A stretch of DNA of 64,000 bases from Crambe crambe (Eukaryota > Porifera > Demospongiae > Poecilosclerida > Crambeidae): the NCBI GenBank assembly GCA_963924555.1, contig OZ004581.1:620001-684000 (forward strand). The letters are read 5' to 3'. Shown in pieces: positions 1 to 12,409 of this stretch. The first letter of the stretch is position 1. The number at the start of each line of letters is the position of its first letter. Under the pieces are notes generated by a model. The model had not been told where the DNA came from and did not search any database. It saw only the letters and a program-made list of their open reading frames with translations. The translations under genes were made by a program, and so were the position numbers.

Positions 1-818
1 GGAACATGCACTGGAGGCTCCAAAAAAAAAATTGGCATTCTCTGCTGCTATGGCTAGCGTTCCTGATAGCTAGTCCACAACAATACTCATTGTCAATACT
101 GCCATGCAAAATCCTGAGCTAAAGTCTATTAAAATTTGTGTTCACTTGATCCCTTGATCATTCATTATACATAACTGCTATAACTTTCTCAATTCTTAAC
201 CAAATTTCAAATTTCAAAAACCAGATCATAGAGTAGGTGATCAACTCTCTGCTGGTGTTTTTAATGTGCAAGAATTGAGAAAGATAGAGCATTATAGTGA
301 ATGATCACGGTATCAAATAGACTTTATGTCTGCTACAGCCCATGCAAATTCCTTTCAGACACAACGTTACTAAAGACAGTAGCTAGCAACCGTCATCATC
401 GTCTGACCTCAATCAAATGGAGAGTGACTTTTGTGTACTGTTTTGTATACAAAGGTGGACTTAGGGACCTATTACATCATCATATAAGGCATCTCACTTT
501 GGACACAGAAACCTTCTTGTTTGAAGTAGTCGTATGGATTTGTAGCAAACACTGTAGGAAATGGATATTGTAATTAGTATAAATATTGACATGTTTTCCT
601 GGCTGCCGTACTGTTATACTGACTGGGGGGACCTACCATGTTGCTCAGTATAATCCTTGTATGATATAGCTAAGCTCTCACATTTCTGCCACATCAACGA
701 AGAGCAGTGATAGTATTTCTACTAGTTAAAACTAGCTAGCTGTTTCTCTTCACAGGAAGATCTTACTGGTAAAATACTATAGCATAGTTAGATATCTAAG
801 TGTGGTTGCTGTCGTCTT

Positions 819-820
<2 letters not shown>
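1..820. other. Upstream non-coding stretch of first CABIT gene
   Basis: No convincing coding exon is visible. It holds one MITE-like palindromic repeat (listed separately). Any 5' UTR exon and promoter of the gene starting at 952 must lie here or left of the window, because that gene's first visible exon begins at a splice acceptor (exon start 886). Confidence 0.5.
121..325. repeat. Palindromic MITE-like repeat, copy 1
   Basis: The left half reads AAAGTCTATT, then a TTGATCATTCATTATA block and CTTTCTCAATTCTTAACC. The right half carries the reverse complements (AAGAATTGAGAAAGA, TATAGTGAATGATCA, AAATAGACTTTA). The centre contains GGTGATCAACTCTCTGCTGG. Related copies lie near 16890, 36412, 43414, 53117, 55876, 56950 and 63812. 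Confidence 0.7.

Positions 821-821
<1 letters not shown>

Positions 822-881
<60 letters not shown>
822..881 (+). repeat. (CT)n microsatellite acting as polypyrimidine tract
   Basis: About 30 CT dinucleotides run directly into the acceptor CATAG ending at 885. The microsatellite therefore forms the polypyrimidine tract of the coding exon of the first CABIT gene. Confidence 0.85.
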
Positions 882-886
<5 letters not shown>

Positions 887-951
887 TTTATCTATCAGAA
901 ACAAAGAATAAGATTATCTTCAGCAACATTCCCACAGTTAGCCAAGCTACC

Positions 952-3900
952 ATGACTACAGTCACAAGTCAAGTCACTCCAAACTTGTACCCGCTGGGTG
1001 GCACCAACCTGATGGAACACGGAAGGGGACTGAACCCTTACCTCACTGGGCAAGAAAACGGGATCAAGCCTTCTCCAACACCCAGACCAGAACAAACGAG
1101 AAGACCCACCCCCATTAATTCCAACAAGCGCCCACCACCTCCTCCTGTGAGAACCTCCAGCGTTTTAAGTGTGGGACAGAATAAAAGACCTGCACACAAA
1201 GAAAATGTCATCATTCAACAAACAGGAGACAAATCCAATGCAAAAGAGCGTGTTGTCAGATTACAGAGCGGCCAAGACGTGCCATCTCCTTCGCCAAAGC
1301 CTGTAGAAAGGGTTCCTTTGAATGACACAATCACTCCAAGAATCCGATCAAACAGTCAGCATGTTTCGGCCACCAACAGCGGTGCAAGGGACGAAAGCCA
1401 TTACAGCACTTTGCAAACCAGGCACCGTTCAAGTAACTTCTTGAATCCTAACAGTGCCTCACAGGTGCCAACACGAAGGATTCACAGTATCTTCAGTGCC
1501 AGTCAGCCAATGCTGAATGTGTTTGATGACCAAGGTGTGGTGAAGCCAAAAGACAGACTCAAAAGCACTTTATTCACGGAGGAGAATGAGAATGGGATAG
1601 ATGATGAGTATGGCAGTAGTTACAATCCAAGGCTCATGAAGATCTCACATGGAGATATCCAGAAACATGCTGTTGCCGTCACTGTTCCATTAGCCCCGCC
1701 CATGAATCCCTCCAATTCCCTGGTCCAAGGAAGGGCTGGATCGGATCCAAATTTATTGGACACATTCTCGGAGACTCGGGCCATGAGGTCACCAAATGGT
1801 GACAAAACACAATCCTCGGTTCGAACAACGGAGAGTGAGAAAACCTCACCTGCGAGAGAGCGAAGTAGCAGTGTTACAGCTCCATCCAGCAATGGAAGTA
1901 ACACTCTAACTTCTTCGATTGCAAAAGCTTACAGGGAGCATTTGATCGAGAAGATTGAGAAAGAGAAACGATTAAAGAGTGCTAGTCCATCTCCAAGTGG
2001 CTCCAGTGTCGAAAGCCCCAAACTCCCAGACCATACCGGTGAGAGCACTTCCTCAAAGCTTAAGGACATCATGTCCTCAGAGTTGCAAGGCTTGGACGTG
2101 CCTGATCGAGAATACTACCCCAGGATACTCCCACCCAGTTCTGACTTATCAGCAGCTGGCAGCAGCAAACACAGCCAAGCAGCCATAACCGTGCATAACG
2201 GAGGGTATCAGATTGACGCATTGGAGGCAAAAACACTCCATAACAGGGAAAACTCAAGCAATACCTCAAATACCTCCAACTCACCCACCAGTCTAACTCA
2301 AACCAACGGCCAGCACAAGCCAGGAGGTCAAGACGGGTCTCAAAACAGGGTTCTCTCCTACAATGACTACGTCTCTTACTTCAATCAGAGTTCAGCTGGT
2401 TATAGTGGCAATGGAGTGCCCAGGAATGACCTGCCTACTAGTCCTCATCCTAAACCTCGTCCTCCTAACCCGTACCGAAACGACCTAAATTCCAACGCAT
2501 CACCATCGGATCTGATTAATACTACTCAGAATGGAAGGAACTCTCGTACTACTCCACTCAATGGAAGAGATGAAATAGATATGGGGGCAGTCGGGTATAG
2601 CTCAAATCATTTGAGCATGTATGGAACTTTACCTCGTCATCATCATCAGCAGTGGACCAATCAGGCTCCACGATACAGAGCAAGCTCAGTTAGCGAAGTT
2701 CCTTCGACGACGAGAAAGCATGGAGGTTCACAATACAATCACCCAATGCCATCACCAAGGGAACCATCTCTCTTTCAAAAGAATCAAAACAGAAGCGTAA
2801 GTGTCGGCAGCTTGGATCAACTCCCTATGCAAGAAGCACAGAACATGCCAGCCTATCTTTTTTACTCACCATCACGTGACAGTGCATATCATACAGAAGA
2901 CGAGATCCATTATCACAATCATTGGAGTAATTCTTCCCAATCATCATCAACAAATACTTCTCTCTCTTATCCTTACCAAGGATCTCCAGATTTCAGAATG
3001 AGACCAAAGTTCAATGGAATGGAATACGAATCTGACGCAACCTCCCAAGGATCGACGGTCACGAATGAGTCGTCAAGCCTATCGACTGGTGTTCACTCAG
3101 CCGAAAGTGTTTCTCCAATGATGACAAAGAAGCAAGTACCAAATCCTTCCATGATCAGAGGAAAACTGACGAATAAACCTCCTACTCTTCCAAAACCAAG
3201 GAAGAAGTCACTCTCAGCTCCTAACAACCATGAAAGGGTCACTTCAGATCCTCCCTCCCTCGATTACAGACAAGTGTCCAGTCCACGTTCGGGTAACAGG
3301 CAGAATTATCCACTCTCACCAGCCCTGTCCTCCACAAGTGCCCCAACGCCCACTCCTTCAACCCCTCACCCTCGTGAGAGTTTCAATACGAGTTCTGATC
3401 AGCAAACCAATCGCATTCCTCCAATGCAGTACAGTCGTGATCATCACTCGAAAAACCGTCATGCAAATACACGTCAAATTTCAACCAATTTACTCAAAAT
3501 TCATGAAGCAGACGAGGCAAGTGAGAGAGTAAATAGAAGAATGACGATGAAGTTCTCTGATTACGTAACTCTTAATTCCTCCATGTTTCCAAAACGTGTG
3601 CAAGTGACAAAAGGTTTTTGCAGCAACTCAACGGAAGTGACCCTCTCACGAGGTGAGATATTCGATCTTCACTTCGTGCGGGAGATAAAGGCTGCCATGT
3701 TGATGGACTCGAATGCAACACAGTACGCAGTCCCCCTTAACTCGGTGGCAACTATGTCTGTACTCTATGATCCCTTTGACGTAGAGAGGGTTGCTCTGCT
3801 CGGCTTCCATTTCAAAACAGCTGGTGCTATTATGGATCTCAAGAATCCCCCTACAGTTGTTGCTGCTACACGGTCTTTTGATGGAGGAAATGTTGAGAGT

Positions 3901-5427
3901 TCTGTTGAGGAGAATGAAATACTCGTTCTGGATGGAATCAAGAATGTCTTCCATGGACGACTACTCAAGGCATTCAGCTTGAAGTTCAATACCATGAAGT
4001 ATCTAGATGAGAAATGCTCGGGAAATTTTAGCACTCGCCCAGCTAAGATCAAGATGACGCTGACAGAGATATATGATAGTTCGATTCCTCTACCACAGAA
4101 GATTCTCTTGCATCCTGGTGAAATTGCTCCTTCCATTCCGGCTTCAATGCAATCCAATGCCTCCATCTTAAAGCAGTACACAGTGAAGAAGTATGTTGTC
4201 GCCTCCCCTTTGATGCCTTCACAGGTTGTGCCAAATTTATCTTCCCTGCCTGTCACCATAGCAGCCGATCTGGATATCGATATCCAGGAGGTGGTCAGAC
4301 CTGATTCTCAGGATTCTGCAACTCGTGATGTCACTCGGAAACTGTTGGCAAATTTCGACGTGAGAGCTGTCTCTCCTTATATGGACATGCCAAGTCCATC
4401 GTCCCATCTTGCCCAGTGCGCTCTCCTCAAGAATTTGGATCCAAAGTTAGAAATGTACAATGCGGAAGTTGTCACTCCTAGTTTCATCACTTCACCAGTA
4501 TCAAAGAAGAGGGCATCACCTCCAATCACTTCACGGCCATCAGTAATGAACACATCGAATCCAATAGCAGAAATGAGACTTGCCATAGAGAGTAAAATAG
4601 AAATTCGATTGAAAGCTGTCGAGAATAAGTATGAGCAAATCGAAATGAAAGTCTCGAAACTGGCAGACCATTTGAATGAGGTTTCTTTGAAAGTAGACCA
4701 GATTCATACCTACTTGAAGAACGCACAAGTTGCAATGACCAAACATAAGAAGATGTTGGAGCAAACGAAACTCATTTCAGAGGAGAAAGATAAGCCCCAA
4801 AAGAGCGAGAGATCATCCAATTCTTCACTCGCCTCAGAGAATAGCACACCTGCTTCTAGTTCTCTGTCAGACCACTCCAGACCCAATTCCAAAACTCCAG
4901 CTCAAAGCACTAAGAGCCACAAGGGATCAAGAAGTAGTGTCACACATTCAAAATCCAGCACTACTGAATTTGGTACTCTAGACGACCCCAGCTTGAAGGC
5001 TCTTGATGACGATGTCTTCATCGCTAAGCGGATTACCAGTGAGAAGCCTCCAGTTCTTCCAAAGCCCAAGAATTTATTGAATATCAAACCCCCAGTGATG
5101 AGGGAAAAGGTCACTTCAACACCAAAGGGAGAGGCATTGGGGATGGGAAACAGTGAGCAAAAGATCAAGAAAGAAAGTAGTGCAGTGAAGAATGAGAACG
5201 AAAAGAAGGAAACTTCTTCAGTCATCACAGATGAAGTCACCGAGATTACTTCTTCTCATGTTCGGCAGTCATCACATGATTCCATTGATTTAAAAGATTA
5301 TCTTCTGCCCACTGCACCAAAATCGACTTCAGATAACTTAGATGCTGTAACAGATGATCTAGCTGATTGGTGTTTGCAGATTGAAGACGAGTTGACACAA
5401 TTGTACAATGAATCCATTCTTTCTTAG
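952..5427 (+). CDS. Large CABIT-domain signalling adaptor (GAREM/THEMIS-related)
   Basis: A single exon (from acceptor at 885/886) encodes 1491 aa from ATG 952 (context ACC-ATG-A). The frame is open back to the acceptor, so an upstream exon could add residues. Residues 1-860 are low-complexity, Ser/Asn/Pro-rich, with SH3-type proline motifs (KRPPPPPVR near 60, KPPTLPKPRKK near 740). Residues ~865-1112 form a CABIT domain: VLYDPFDVERVALLGFHF and CSGNFSTRP align with the next gene. A coiled coil follows (~1205-1265), then another proline motif (EKPPVLPKPK) and an acidic C-terminus (DDLADWCLQIEDELTQLY). CABIT proteins link receptors to GRB2/MAPK signalling in animals; the role here is inferred. 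There is no SAM domain, and at 1491 aa it is far longer than vertebrate GAREM (about 876 aa). It is a likely tandem paralogue of the gene at 8501. Confidence 0.88.
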   Translation: MTTVTSQVTPNLYPLGGTNLMEHGRGLNPYLTGQENGIKPSPTPRPEQTRRPTPINSNKRPPPPPVRTSSVLSVGQNKRPAHKENVIIQQTGDKSNAKERVVRLQSGQDVPSPSPKPVERVPLNDTITPRIRSNSQHVSATNSGARDESHYSTLQTRHRSSNFLNPNSASQVPTRRIHSIFSASQPMLNVFDDQGVVKPKDRLKSTLFTEENENGIDDEYGSSYNPRLMKISHGDIQKHAVAVTVPLAPPMNPSNSLVQGRAGSDPNLLDTFSETRAMRSPNGDKTQSSVRTTESEKTSPARERSSSVTAPSSNGSNTLTSSIAKAYREHLIEKIEKEKRLKSASPSPSGSSVESPKLPDHTGESTSSKLKDIMSSELQGLDVPDREYYPRILPPSSDLSAAGSSKHSQAAITVHNGGYQIDALEAKTLHNRENSSNTSNTSNSPTSLTQTNGQHKPGGQDGSQNRVLSYNDYVSYFNQSSAGYSGNGVPRNDLPTSPHPKPRPPNPYRNDLNSNASPSDLINTTQNGRNSRTTPLNGRDEIDMGAVGYSSNHLSMYGTLPRHHHQQWTNQAPRYRASSVSEVPSTTRKHGGSQYNHPMPSPREPSLFQKNQNRSVSVGSLDQLPMQEAQNMPAYLFYSPSRDSAYHTEDEIHYHNHWSNSSQSSSTNTSLSYPYQGSPDFRMRPKFNGMEYESDATSQGSTVTNESSSLSTGVHSAESVSPMMTKKQVPNPSMIRGKLTNKPPTLPKPRKKSLSAPNNHERVTSDPPSLDYRQVSSPRSGNRQNYPLSPALSSTSAPTPTPSTPHPRESFNTSSDQQTNRIPPMQYSRDHHSKNRHANTRQISTNLLKIHEADEASERVNRRMTMKFSDYVTLNSSMFPKRVQVTKGFCSNSTEVTLSRGEIFDLHFVREIKAAMLMDSNATQYAVPLNSVATMSVLYDPFDVERVALLGFHFKTAGAIMDLKNPPTVVAATRSFDGGNVESSVEENEILVLDGIKNVFHGRLLKAFSLKFNTMKYLDEKCSGNFSTRPAKIKMTLTEIYDSSIPLPQKILLHPGEIAPSIPASMQSNASILKQYTVKKYVVASPLMPSQVVPNLSSLPVTIAADLDIDIQEVVRPDSQDSATRDVTRKLLANFDVRAVSPYMDMPSPSSHLAQCALLKNLDPKLEMYNAEVVTPSFITSPVSKKRASPPITSRPSVMNTSNPIAEMRLAIESKIEIRLKAVENKYEQIEMKVSKLADHLNEVSLKVDQIHTYLKNAQVAMTKHKKMLEQTKLISEEKDKPQKSERSSNSSLASENSTPASSSLSDHSRPNSKTPAQSTKSHKGSRSSVTHSKSSTTEFGTLDDPSLKALDDDVFIAKRITSEKPPVLPKPKNLLNIKPPVMREKVTSTPKGEALGMGNSEQKIKKESSAVKNENEKKETSSVITDEVTEITSSHVRQSSHDSIDLKDYLLPTAPKSTSDNLDAVTDDLADWCLQIEDELTQLYNESILS

Positions 5428-5461
5428 ATAGTCATTATCTTTGTAGCTATAGTTTAAACTT

Positions 5462-5467
5462 AATAAA
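5462..5467 (+). terminator. AATAAA polyadenylation signal
   Basis: The canonical hexamer lies 35 bp after the TAG stop of the first CABIT gene, giving a very short 3' UTR. Confidence 0.75.
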
Positions 5468-5739
5468 CTGGATTCATAATACTTATCATGTGTAAAATTT
5501 GCATCTTGCAGCGAGCTGGTCCAAAAGTGCATGCATACAGTCGATCAAATTTTACGCATGCGCAATAGATGTAAACAGACACACCTACCCACTGACATGG
5601 GCATGGGGCGATGCATGCATGCACATAGTGTCAGTAATCATTCGATCGGTGCACAAATTGATCTAGTAAGTTAGTGGACTTAGTAGCCGCGTGCAGTCTA
5701 TATCAACTCACGTTCTTGCTCGTGCCATCACGCTAGAGT

Positions 5740-5979
5740 GATCTTTTTTTTTTTTCACGACTTCACATTCAAACCTGGCCATAATAGCTGACACTAGTCA
5801 GTGTGGTGTGATTTGGAGTGAAAGAAAGTTTAAAAGACGTGTGAAAAGAGTTTTCCTTCTATAAAAACCTAGAACTGCAAGATTTTGCCTTGGGCTGACG
5901 TATCCCAGGGGACGAAGATTTCTGAAGTCGGAGCACAGCTACAGAGAGCGAGTTCGAGTTGGAAAAAAATAATAACAAG
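5740..5979 (+). other. Probable promoter/5' UTR exon of GAREM-like gene
   Basis: A strong donor (AACAAG/GTGAGAG) at 5979/5980 could end a non-coding first exon. The first coding exon of the GAREM-like gene begins at an acceptor at 8483/8484, so a separate upstream exon is required, and this is the best donor in the gap. The transcription start cannot be placed from sequence alone. Confidence 0.4.
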
Positions 5980-8483
5980 GTGAGAGTTTTTTCCATTACT
6001 TTAATCCCTATCCCAGGCCCTCGTACCCAGTTAGAGTAGAAACAGTAGCGCTAGCTGTATGATCCTAGGAGCAGCAGTTAGTCAGCTAATTAATAATTCT
6101 ATGCGCGCGGTTAGCACTTGTATGACAGCACTTTGTGTTGGTCTCTCTATCTTGTATAAACTCCTCTTTTTCATTTGTAAGTATTCAAATTACACAGGTC
6201 TCTCTCTAACTAACTAGCTAGCTCGCTAGCTATTTTGGGGGTGTGTCATGGGAGTACAGGGGGTATGGTATTTGCCTTTTCATGAGAATACTTGTAAAGC
6301 TTGTAGCTAAAATATTAAGATTTCTTTCACACGATACTGAGGTACATTTTATGCATGCACAAAGCAAGAGTCATACTAGCTTACTGTTTTACCGTGTGTG
6401 TGTGTGTACATGTGTGATTATAATAGTAGATATAGCCAGTTTGTAGCTAAGAACTTAGCCAATAAGCCTATTTATACCTCCTTATCTTTAGCATTATTCC
6501 ATATCAAGGCATGTCTGCCTGATACTCCCCAATTCTGTCTGGCTTCAAACCACCACTTCCTTATAACTACTAACCTCAAAGTCTCCATCTTATCTGCTGT
6601 GTAAACAATATCACTATTGTAGTATGGTTGTTTTGAGCCTATATATTGCAGCATATAATGGACAGCTTTTTTGAGTTATATAAAGAGTATAAGTTAGTTA
6701 TCTAAAGACTAAAAGATGATAAACATTAGTGACGTACAGTGCATATTTCATAACCATTGTGACACGTCTCAAAACCGAAACTCTCTCTCTAGTGTTTACA
6801 TGTCCCTGATTAAACTATTTTACAAAGTTTCTCATGTATAATTCTTCACTATAAAAATCATTTTTTAAGTATAAGCAACAAGGTAGTAAAGCGAAACCAT
6901 TCCCATGCTGCCCAAAAGCTGTAGACTCCTTCCCGTCTTGTCCTTCACATTGCACTTTGCACCTTCACGTTGTTTCTTAACAGCCGTGATAAATGCCATA
7001 GTGTTTAGAGCATGAAGATTCTGTGTCTACTGGCCATATGACAGTCCATGTAGCTCTCTAAGCATCTCTTTGGCTACTAATTGTAAAGTACAATCTATGT
7101 ACTACTGAAAATTAATAGTCACTCTTCTTTGAAGACTGCTTATGAATTGATGTACTGATTAGCTTATAAATACACCACTCTCGTATTATAGAGAACACCC
7201 CTTTAATAATAGATTTATCACTTGAAATACATTGCTACTTATCCCGGGTTATGGAGAGGTATATCAGAGGTGTGTCAGGGGTGTTTACATTCAATTCCAA
7301 CAGTGTAATTGTATTAGAAGAACAACAAAAGTTTTCCCAGAAGACTCGGCTGCATTCTTTGGGACTGAATTCTCGCAACATGGCAAGCTTCCAGAAACTG
7401 TCAATTTCACTTGTTGGCTTCTAGTGTGACTGTGACGCATAGAACTTGATTAGTATGATACAAGAAATCCTGTCACTCAGAATTGCAGTGCTGTGGAGTT
7501 GGTTGGTCATTGTACTTGAAGTGGTTGGGAGTTGATTGGTCATTTGATGGTGAATGGCACCATTTCCTGTGGCCACAGCTAAGGAATTGACATTAAATAG
7601 CTTTCACATGTAGCAGACAGCTGAAGTATATTCATAATGGTTGCTAATGTGTGGGCATATCCAGAATGGACCCCCCACAAACACTGTATTCAATTTTTAA
7701 ACTTAGATAATCAAGTAAGAGAAAATGGCGTCTTGAAATATGGCATGATTTACGATACATGTGCTGTGTCATCTCACCATGTTTAGAAAACATCATTCGA
7801 TGTACATAAGCAAGTGATACACGAATTGCTATGTTAACCGGTTCATACTAGTTTGCCGTACCTATCCACCCTTGGCAGCATAATTAAACTCACTGCCGAT
7901 TGATCTGGTGCCAGGAATTGTAGCATTCAGGCATGTGTAATAAGTAAGCTTCCTTCTCTTTACATGTTGCTCAGGCATATTCGCCGCAGTGTGAGCTGTA
8001 CAACTGTGCATTAGTAGGCATAGTCACTGGTGAGCAGCAATATACTTAATTTTCCATGCAGTAGTGGAACTGATATGATACTCAAAGGCTCTGGTTTAAG
8101 GGTATCCTCCATAGTGACTATTCAACAGTATTCGGTGGAAACCTCTAAATATGTGGTTGGGACCAGTAATTAGTATCCTTGATTAGGGAGGTGTCAGGTT
8201 TCAAATTAAAATGTCCTGAATTATAGACCACAGTCATTAATTTTAGCACTATACTCCTTGTAGAAATCTTATCAGTATTGATGTTTTAAAGTCTTCTTCC
8301 TTTTTAGTCTTAAGTAAGCAGTGTACATTAACGATAAACAATTTTGTACACTCAGCAGATGCCAGGGGGTAAATTACCCAATCACATGTAATATAACAAT
8401 TTTTTTAGTAGGTGTTATATGGCTTTGAGGATAATACTTAATAAGCATTGAACTTCTACTCCCTTTTTTGTTCTTCCGTACAG
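5980..8483 (+). other. Presumed first intron of GAREM-like gene
   Basis: 2.5 kb of AT-rich sequence with only short fortuitous reading frames and a small (GT)n near 6396. It ends in a pyrimidine-rich acceptor (TTTTTTGTTCTTCCGTACAG). I see no RNA gene or repeat element that I can name. Confidence 0.4.
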
Positions 8484-8500
8484 ATTTTCTCTCCCTGCTT

Positions 8501-11500
8501 ATGGCAAACATAATGTATGCCCATAGTGCAAATGCATCCCGAAGTGGGTTAACGGTAGCCAAATTCACATCGATGTACAGCAAGGATTTCCCTGTGAAGT
8601 TCACAGTCTGCAAAGGCTATTACGGCCCCAGTGAAAACTTGAAGTTCTCAGAAGGTGACAAATTTCGAGCGCACTCTGTGAAGCAATCTCAAATCGTCAC
8701 CATCGAGTATGACAGTGGCCAACGCGAAAATATTTCCATAAATTCCTGGATCCCATTTGCTATTCTGTATGATCCTCATGACAATCCAATGGAAGCGATG
8801 AAAGGATATCGATTTGAGAAGATCTCCGAACTTATGCAACTTTCAGTGCTACCTCCTGTTTTATGGTCCAGAAAGGCATATCAGGGATCGAGTCCTGAGT
8901 CATCCATTTCCGCTAATGAACTTTTGATAGTTAGAGGAGTGAAAACGAAGAAATTAGTCGGAAAACAACAATTGAAAGTATATAGTCTCACTCATAGAAA
9001 GGAAAAAACACTTTATTCTTCTTGTGTTGGTAGTTTTTCAACAAAGCCCCGAGACACGTGTCTGCTTTTGTCAGACATTTTGAAGCTCATGAAAGATATC
9101 TTCCCATGTCGAGCAGTCATGTTCAACTCTGAATGTAACACAAACCAGGCGGGAATATCACAGAGAAATCCATCATGTATTATTACCATGATGCACAGTA
9201 GCATTGAGACATCTCTAGTCATCTCCAGTACAATCAATCTGAGCTTTCCTTCAAATCGGAAAGATTACCTGGAGATACCAATAGATCTTAACATCATGGT
9301 TAAAATTGATACTTCTCCTGACGACAATGCCACAGGAGAGGCTGTTTATGAAGATACCTCTCTATACAGCCAGTTTGATGAGAGATATCCACATTCTCCC
9401 CCACCGAATACGGAATTTGATTCAGAACAACCTCAATTTTATACCAACGTTCATTTCGGTCAGGAGAGAAGTAAAAGTGTGGGTCAGGCACCCAATTCTC
9501 TGACTTTTTCATCGGCTCAATCAGCTGTAGAGCAAGGCCACTATCAAACACCAACTTTGGCAAAATCTGAACGCACATCAAGTAACCCTATAGCTATCGA
9601 GAGCATTTATCACCCCCCGAATGACCAAGCCCCTGATAACTACGTTCACATGGTTAAAAATCCTAGAGGAAGTCAGGAAGTCTCACCGACTGGGAGTGGT
9701 ACAGCTTCCTCAAATGGATCACCATCATCGACATCATGGCGACCGCCACTCCCTCCGCCCAATAAAATCAAGAAAGATGTGAGTATAATTTTATGAGGTT
9801 CGAATAGAGGAATATAGAAGTGTCTCCATTTCAGACAGGGGGTTGGAATAGAGGGGTTCCACTGTATACAGAGGTGTCTCCACTTCAGGGGGTTGGAATA
9901 GAGGGGTTCCACTGTATACAGAGGTGTCTCCATTTCAGGGGGTTGGAATAGAGGGGTTCCACTGTATACAGAGGTGTCTCCATTTCAGGGGGTTGGAATA
10001 GAGGGGTTCCACTATATACAGAGGTGTCTCCAGTTCAGGGGGTTGGAATAGAGGGGCTCTACTGTATACAGAGGTGTCTCCAGTTCGGGGCTGGTGATTA
10101 TAGTTTGGTTTCCCACTTTCAAAAAGGACAGGATTGGTGCACCAATTACCAATAATATGGCAAGGAACATAATTACATTATTAGTATTCCTTATTTCTTA
10201 GCATCGCTCACCTGGATATGCATATGTGGAAACAGACCTCAAGAGATCAACTCGTCTCTGTAACGAGTCCCACAGTGGCAGATGTCAGGCCACAGATGAT
10301 GGAGACAGCAGTAAATATTGAAATTGGTTACCAATTGAACCATCTTTTGATGTTATTTTTTCCACCAGGTTCTGTTCTGTCCACATCTGTTCCTGACTCT
10401 GCAAACTCTGTCAAATCTTTTGATTCCTCAGGAAGTGGAGGAGCTGTGGTGGAAAGAAGAGGAAGCGTTGGAAGCCGACAGCTACCACCTGGTATGTGCA
10501 TGTATGAGAGAGACTGTTAGTGTAATAGAGACTAGATTTAAGTATTGAGAATATTATGGACAGGATTCCCGACTAATCCCTGACTAAATAGAGGGGGTTG
10601 GCCTCTAATGGTCATCGATTAACCTCCTTTGATAATATCAAATTACCGAAAACAATTTGTATCCAAATACTTTCTATTTCGTTTGTAGGTAGTGGAGATG
10701 GCATAGTGGAGAGACAAATGAGATCTTCATCCAACACATCAAACTCCTCTGCCGGTCTCTACAGCTATGCTAAAACCAATCACCCTACCTCACAGAATCC
10801 CTCCCAACAACAGCCTACAGATCCCACGTCCCCAAATCACTACTCCCACCTTCGCTCACGTTCAGGTCCCCCTGTTACCCCTCAGCTTCCCCCTCTGTCT
10901 TCTCTCATCCAAAGACCAGTGGCTACCACTCGACTCGATACCGATTCAGACTCCCTAGTAGTGGTACAGAGACACGGGGGAACCCCTGCCGTTAATAATT
11001 CGTCAAGCAATGGGAAGAGCCTTCATAGACAAGAGAGTGCTCCTGTGATTAGTTGTAATAATAAGGAAGCACCGAACAGATCTAATTCTGATCCATTATC
11101 GAGTGTGATCGATGATCTTGATAAAATGACGCAGGAACTGGGCATACTGGAAGAAAACATCTTCACACCAGGTATGTAAGTTAGATGAGGTGTTTGAAAA
11201 CTGATCAATCTTATTATAGTTGGTGATAAATGCTGGGAATTTTTTTCTATGGGCTCTCAAGCAATTAATAATATAATTATTAACATAACTATTGATGGCC
11301 TGTGGTGATGTTACATTCATTTTTGGGGATAAGTTGGGAATAAACTTTATTATAACCCCTCAAATTCACAATAATAAGGCTTCATTTCCCATGTAGATGA
11401 TATGTCACCAACTTCTGAGTCAGCCAATGGTTTACCCCAGAAGCCACCACCAGTGGCAGAAACTCGGGAACAGCAGCAGCCTGCTCTTAATTCCCAAGCT

Positions 11501-12366
11501 AACCTTCCTCCAGAGCTGATCGAGAAACATAAAAACTATCTCAAGGCCATGGATAATTATCAGGTATGCAGTAATCAAGGAGTATAATAAAGGTGCCGAG
11601 AGGTGGTATAGTCATACTTTGCCTGAAGAGGTGGTATCTGAATATGCAGTCTAGGATGTGGGTGTGAATACCAGTCTTAACAATCCACATTCTATCAGCC
11701 ACATCAGAGTGAACTTAACCGGCTGCATCATTAGGAACCACCCTTGGGAGATTGAGGCCACCTAGGAATGTTTTGTGGTTGGTGGGGCTAGCATAGGGTG
11801 CAGTCCATCAGAATCACCCCATCTTTTCCTTACATAGAGTTATGATAACATTCTAAATAAGTAGTTTTGACAGGACTCATGTCCTCCTCTATCTCCTTTC
11901 ACTCTGCTCTAGACTAGTAATTATTCCATAAGAAGAACTGGTGGTTTGGAATGTGAACACACAAAATATCATGTAGTAAAGTAGTTGTTTTAGTGGGTGT
12001 GGCAGGTTATATCATTCATAGCCCTGTTTAGGAAGCATCTGGTTATATAATGGTCCGATCAGGAGATCCTGCATTCGTGCACTTGCAAAGGTTATCAGCT
12101 GATATTATATAATATAGAAGATATGGTCAATTACATTCATAATGCAACTGCCCGTGAATAGTATTTGCAATTCAAAAGACTTAATAGAAAACATACTTTA
12201 TTATTCGATTCATTGTGTTAGTGACTGATGCTCTTGTGTTATGAATCACCCTATCAGAACGTGATGATTATAATGTACATCACCAGGTTTCATCTGATGA
12301 CATTTGGATGGTTAGACCCCATAAAACTAAGAGCTTATTGATTGGGTTGTAAAGGCATGAGATGTG

Positions 12367-12409
<43 letters not shown>
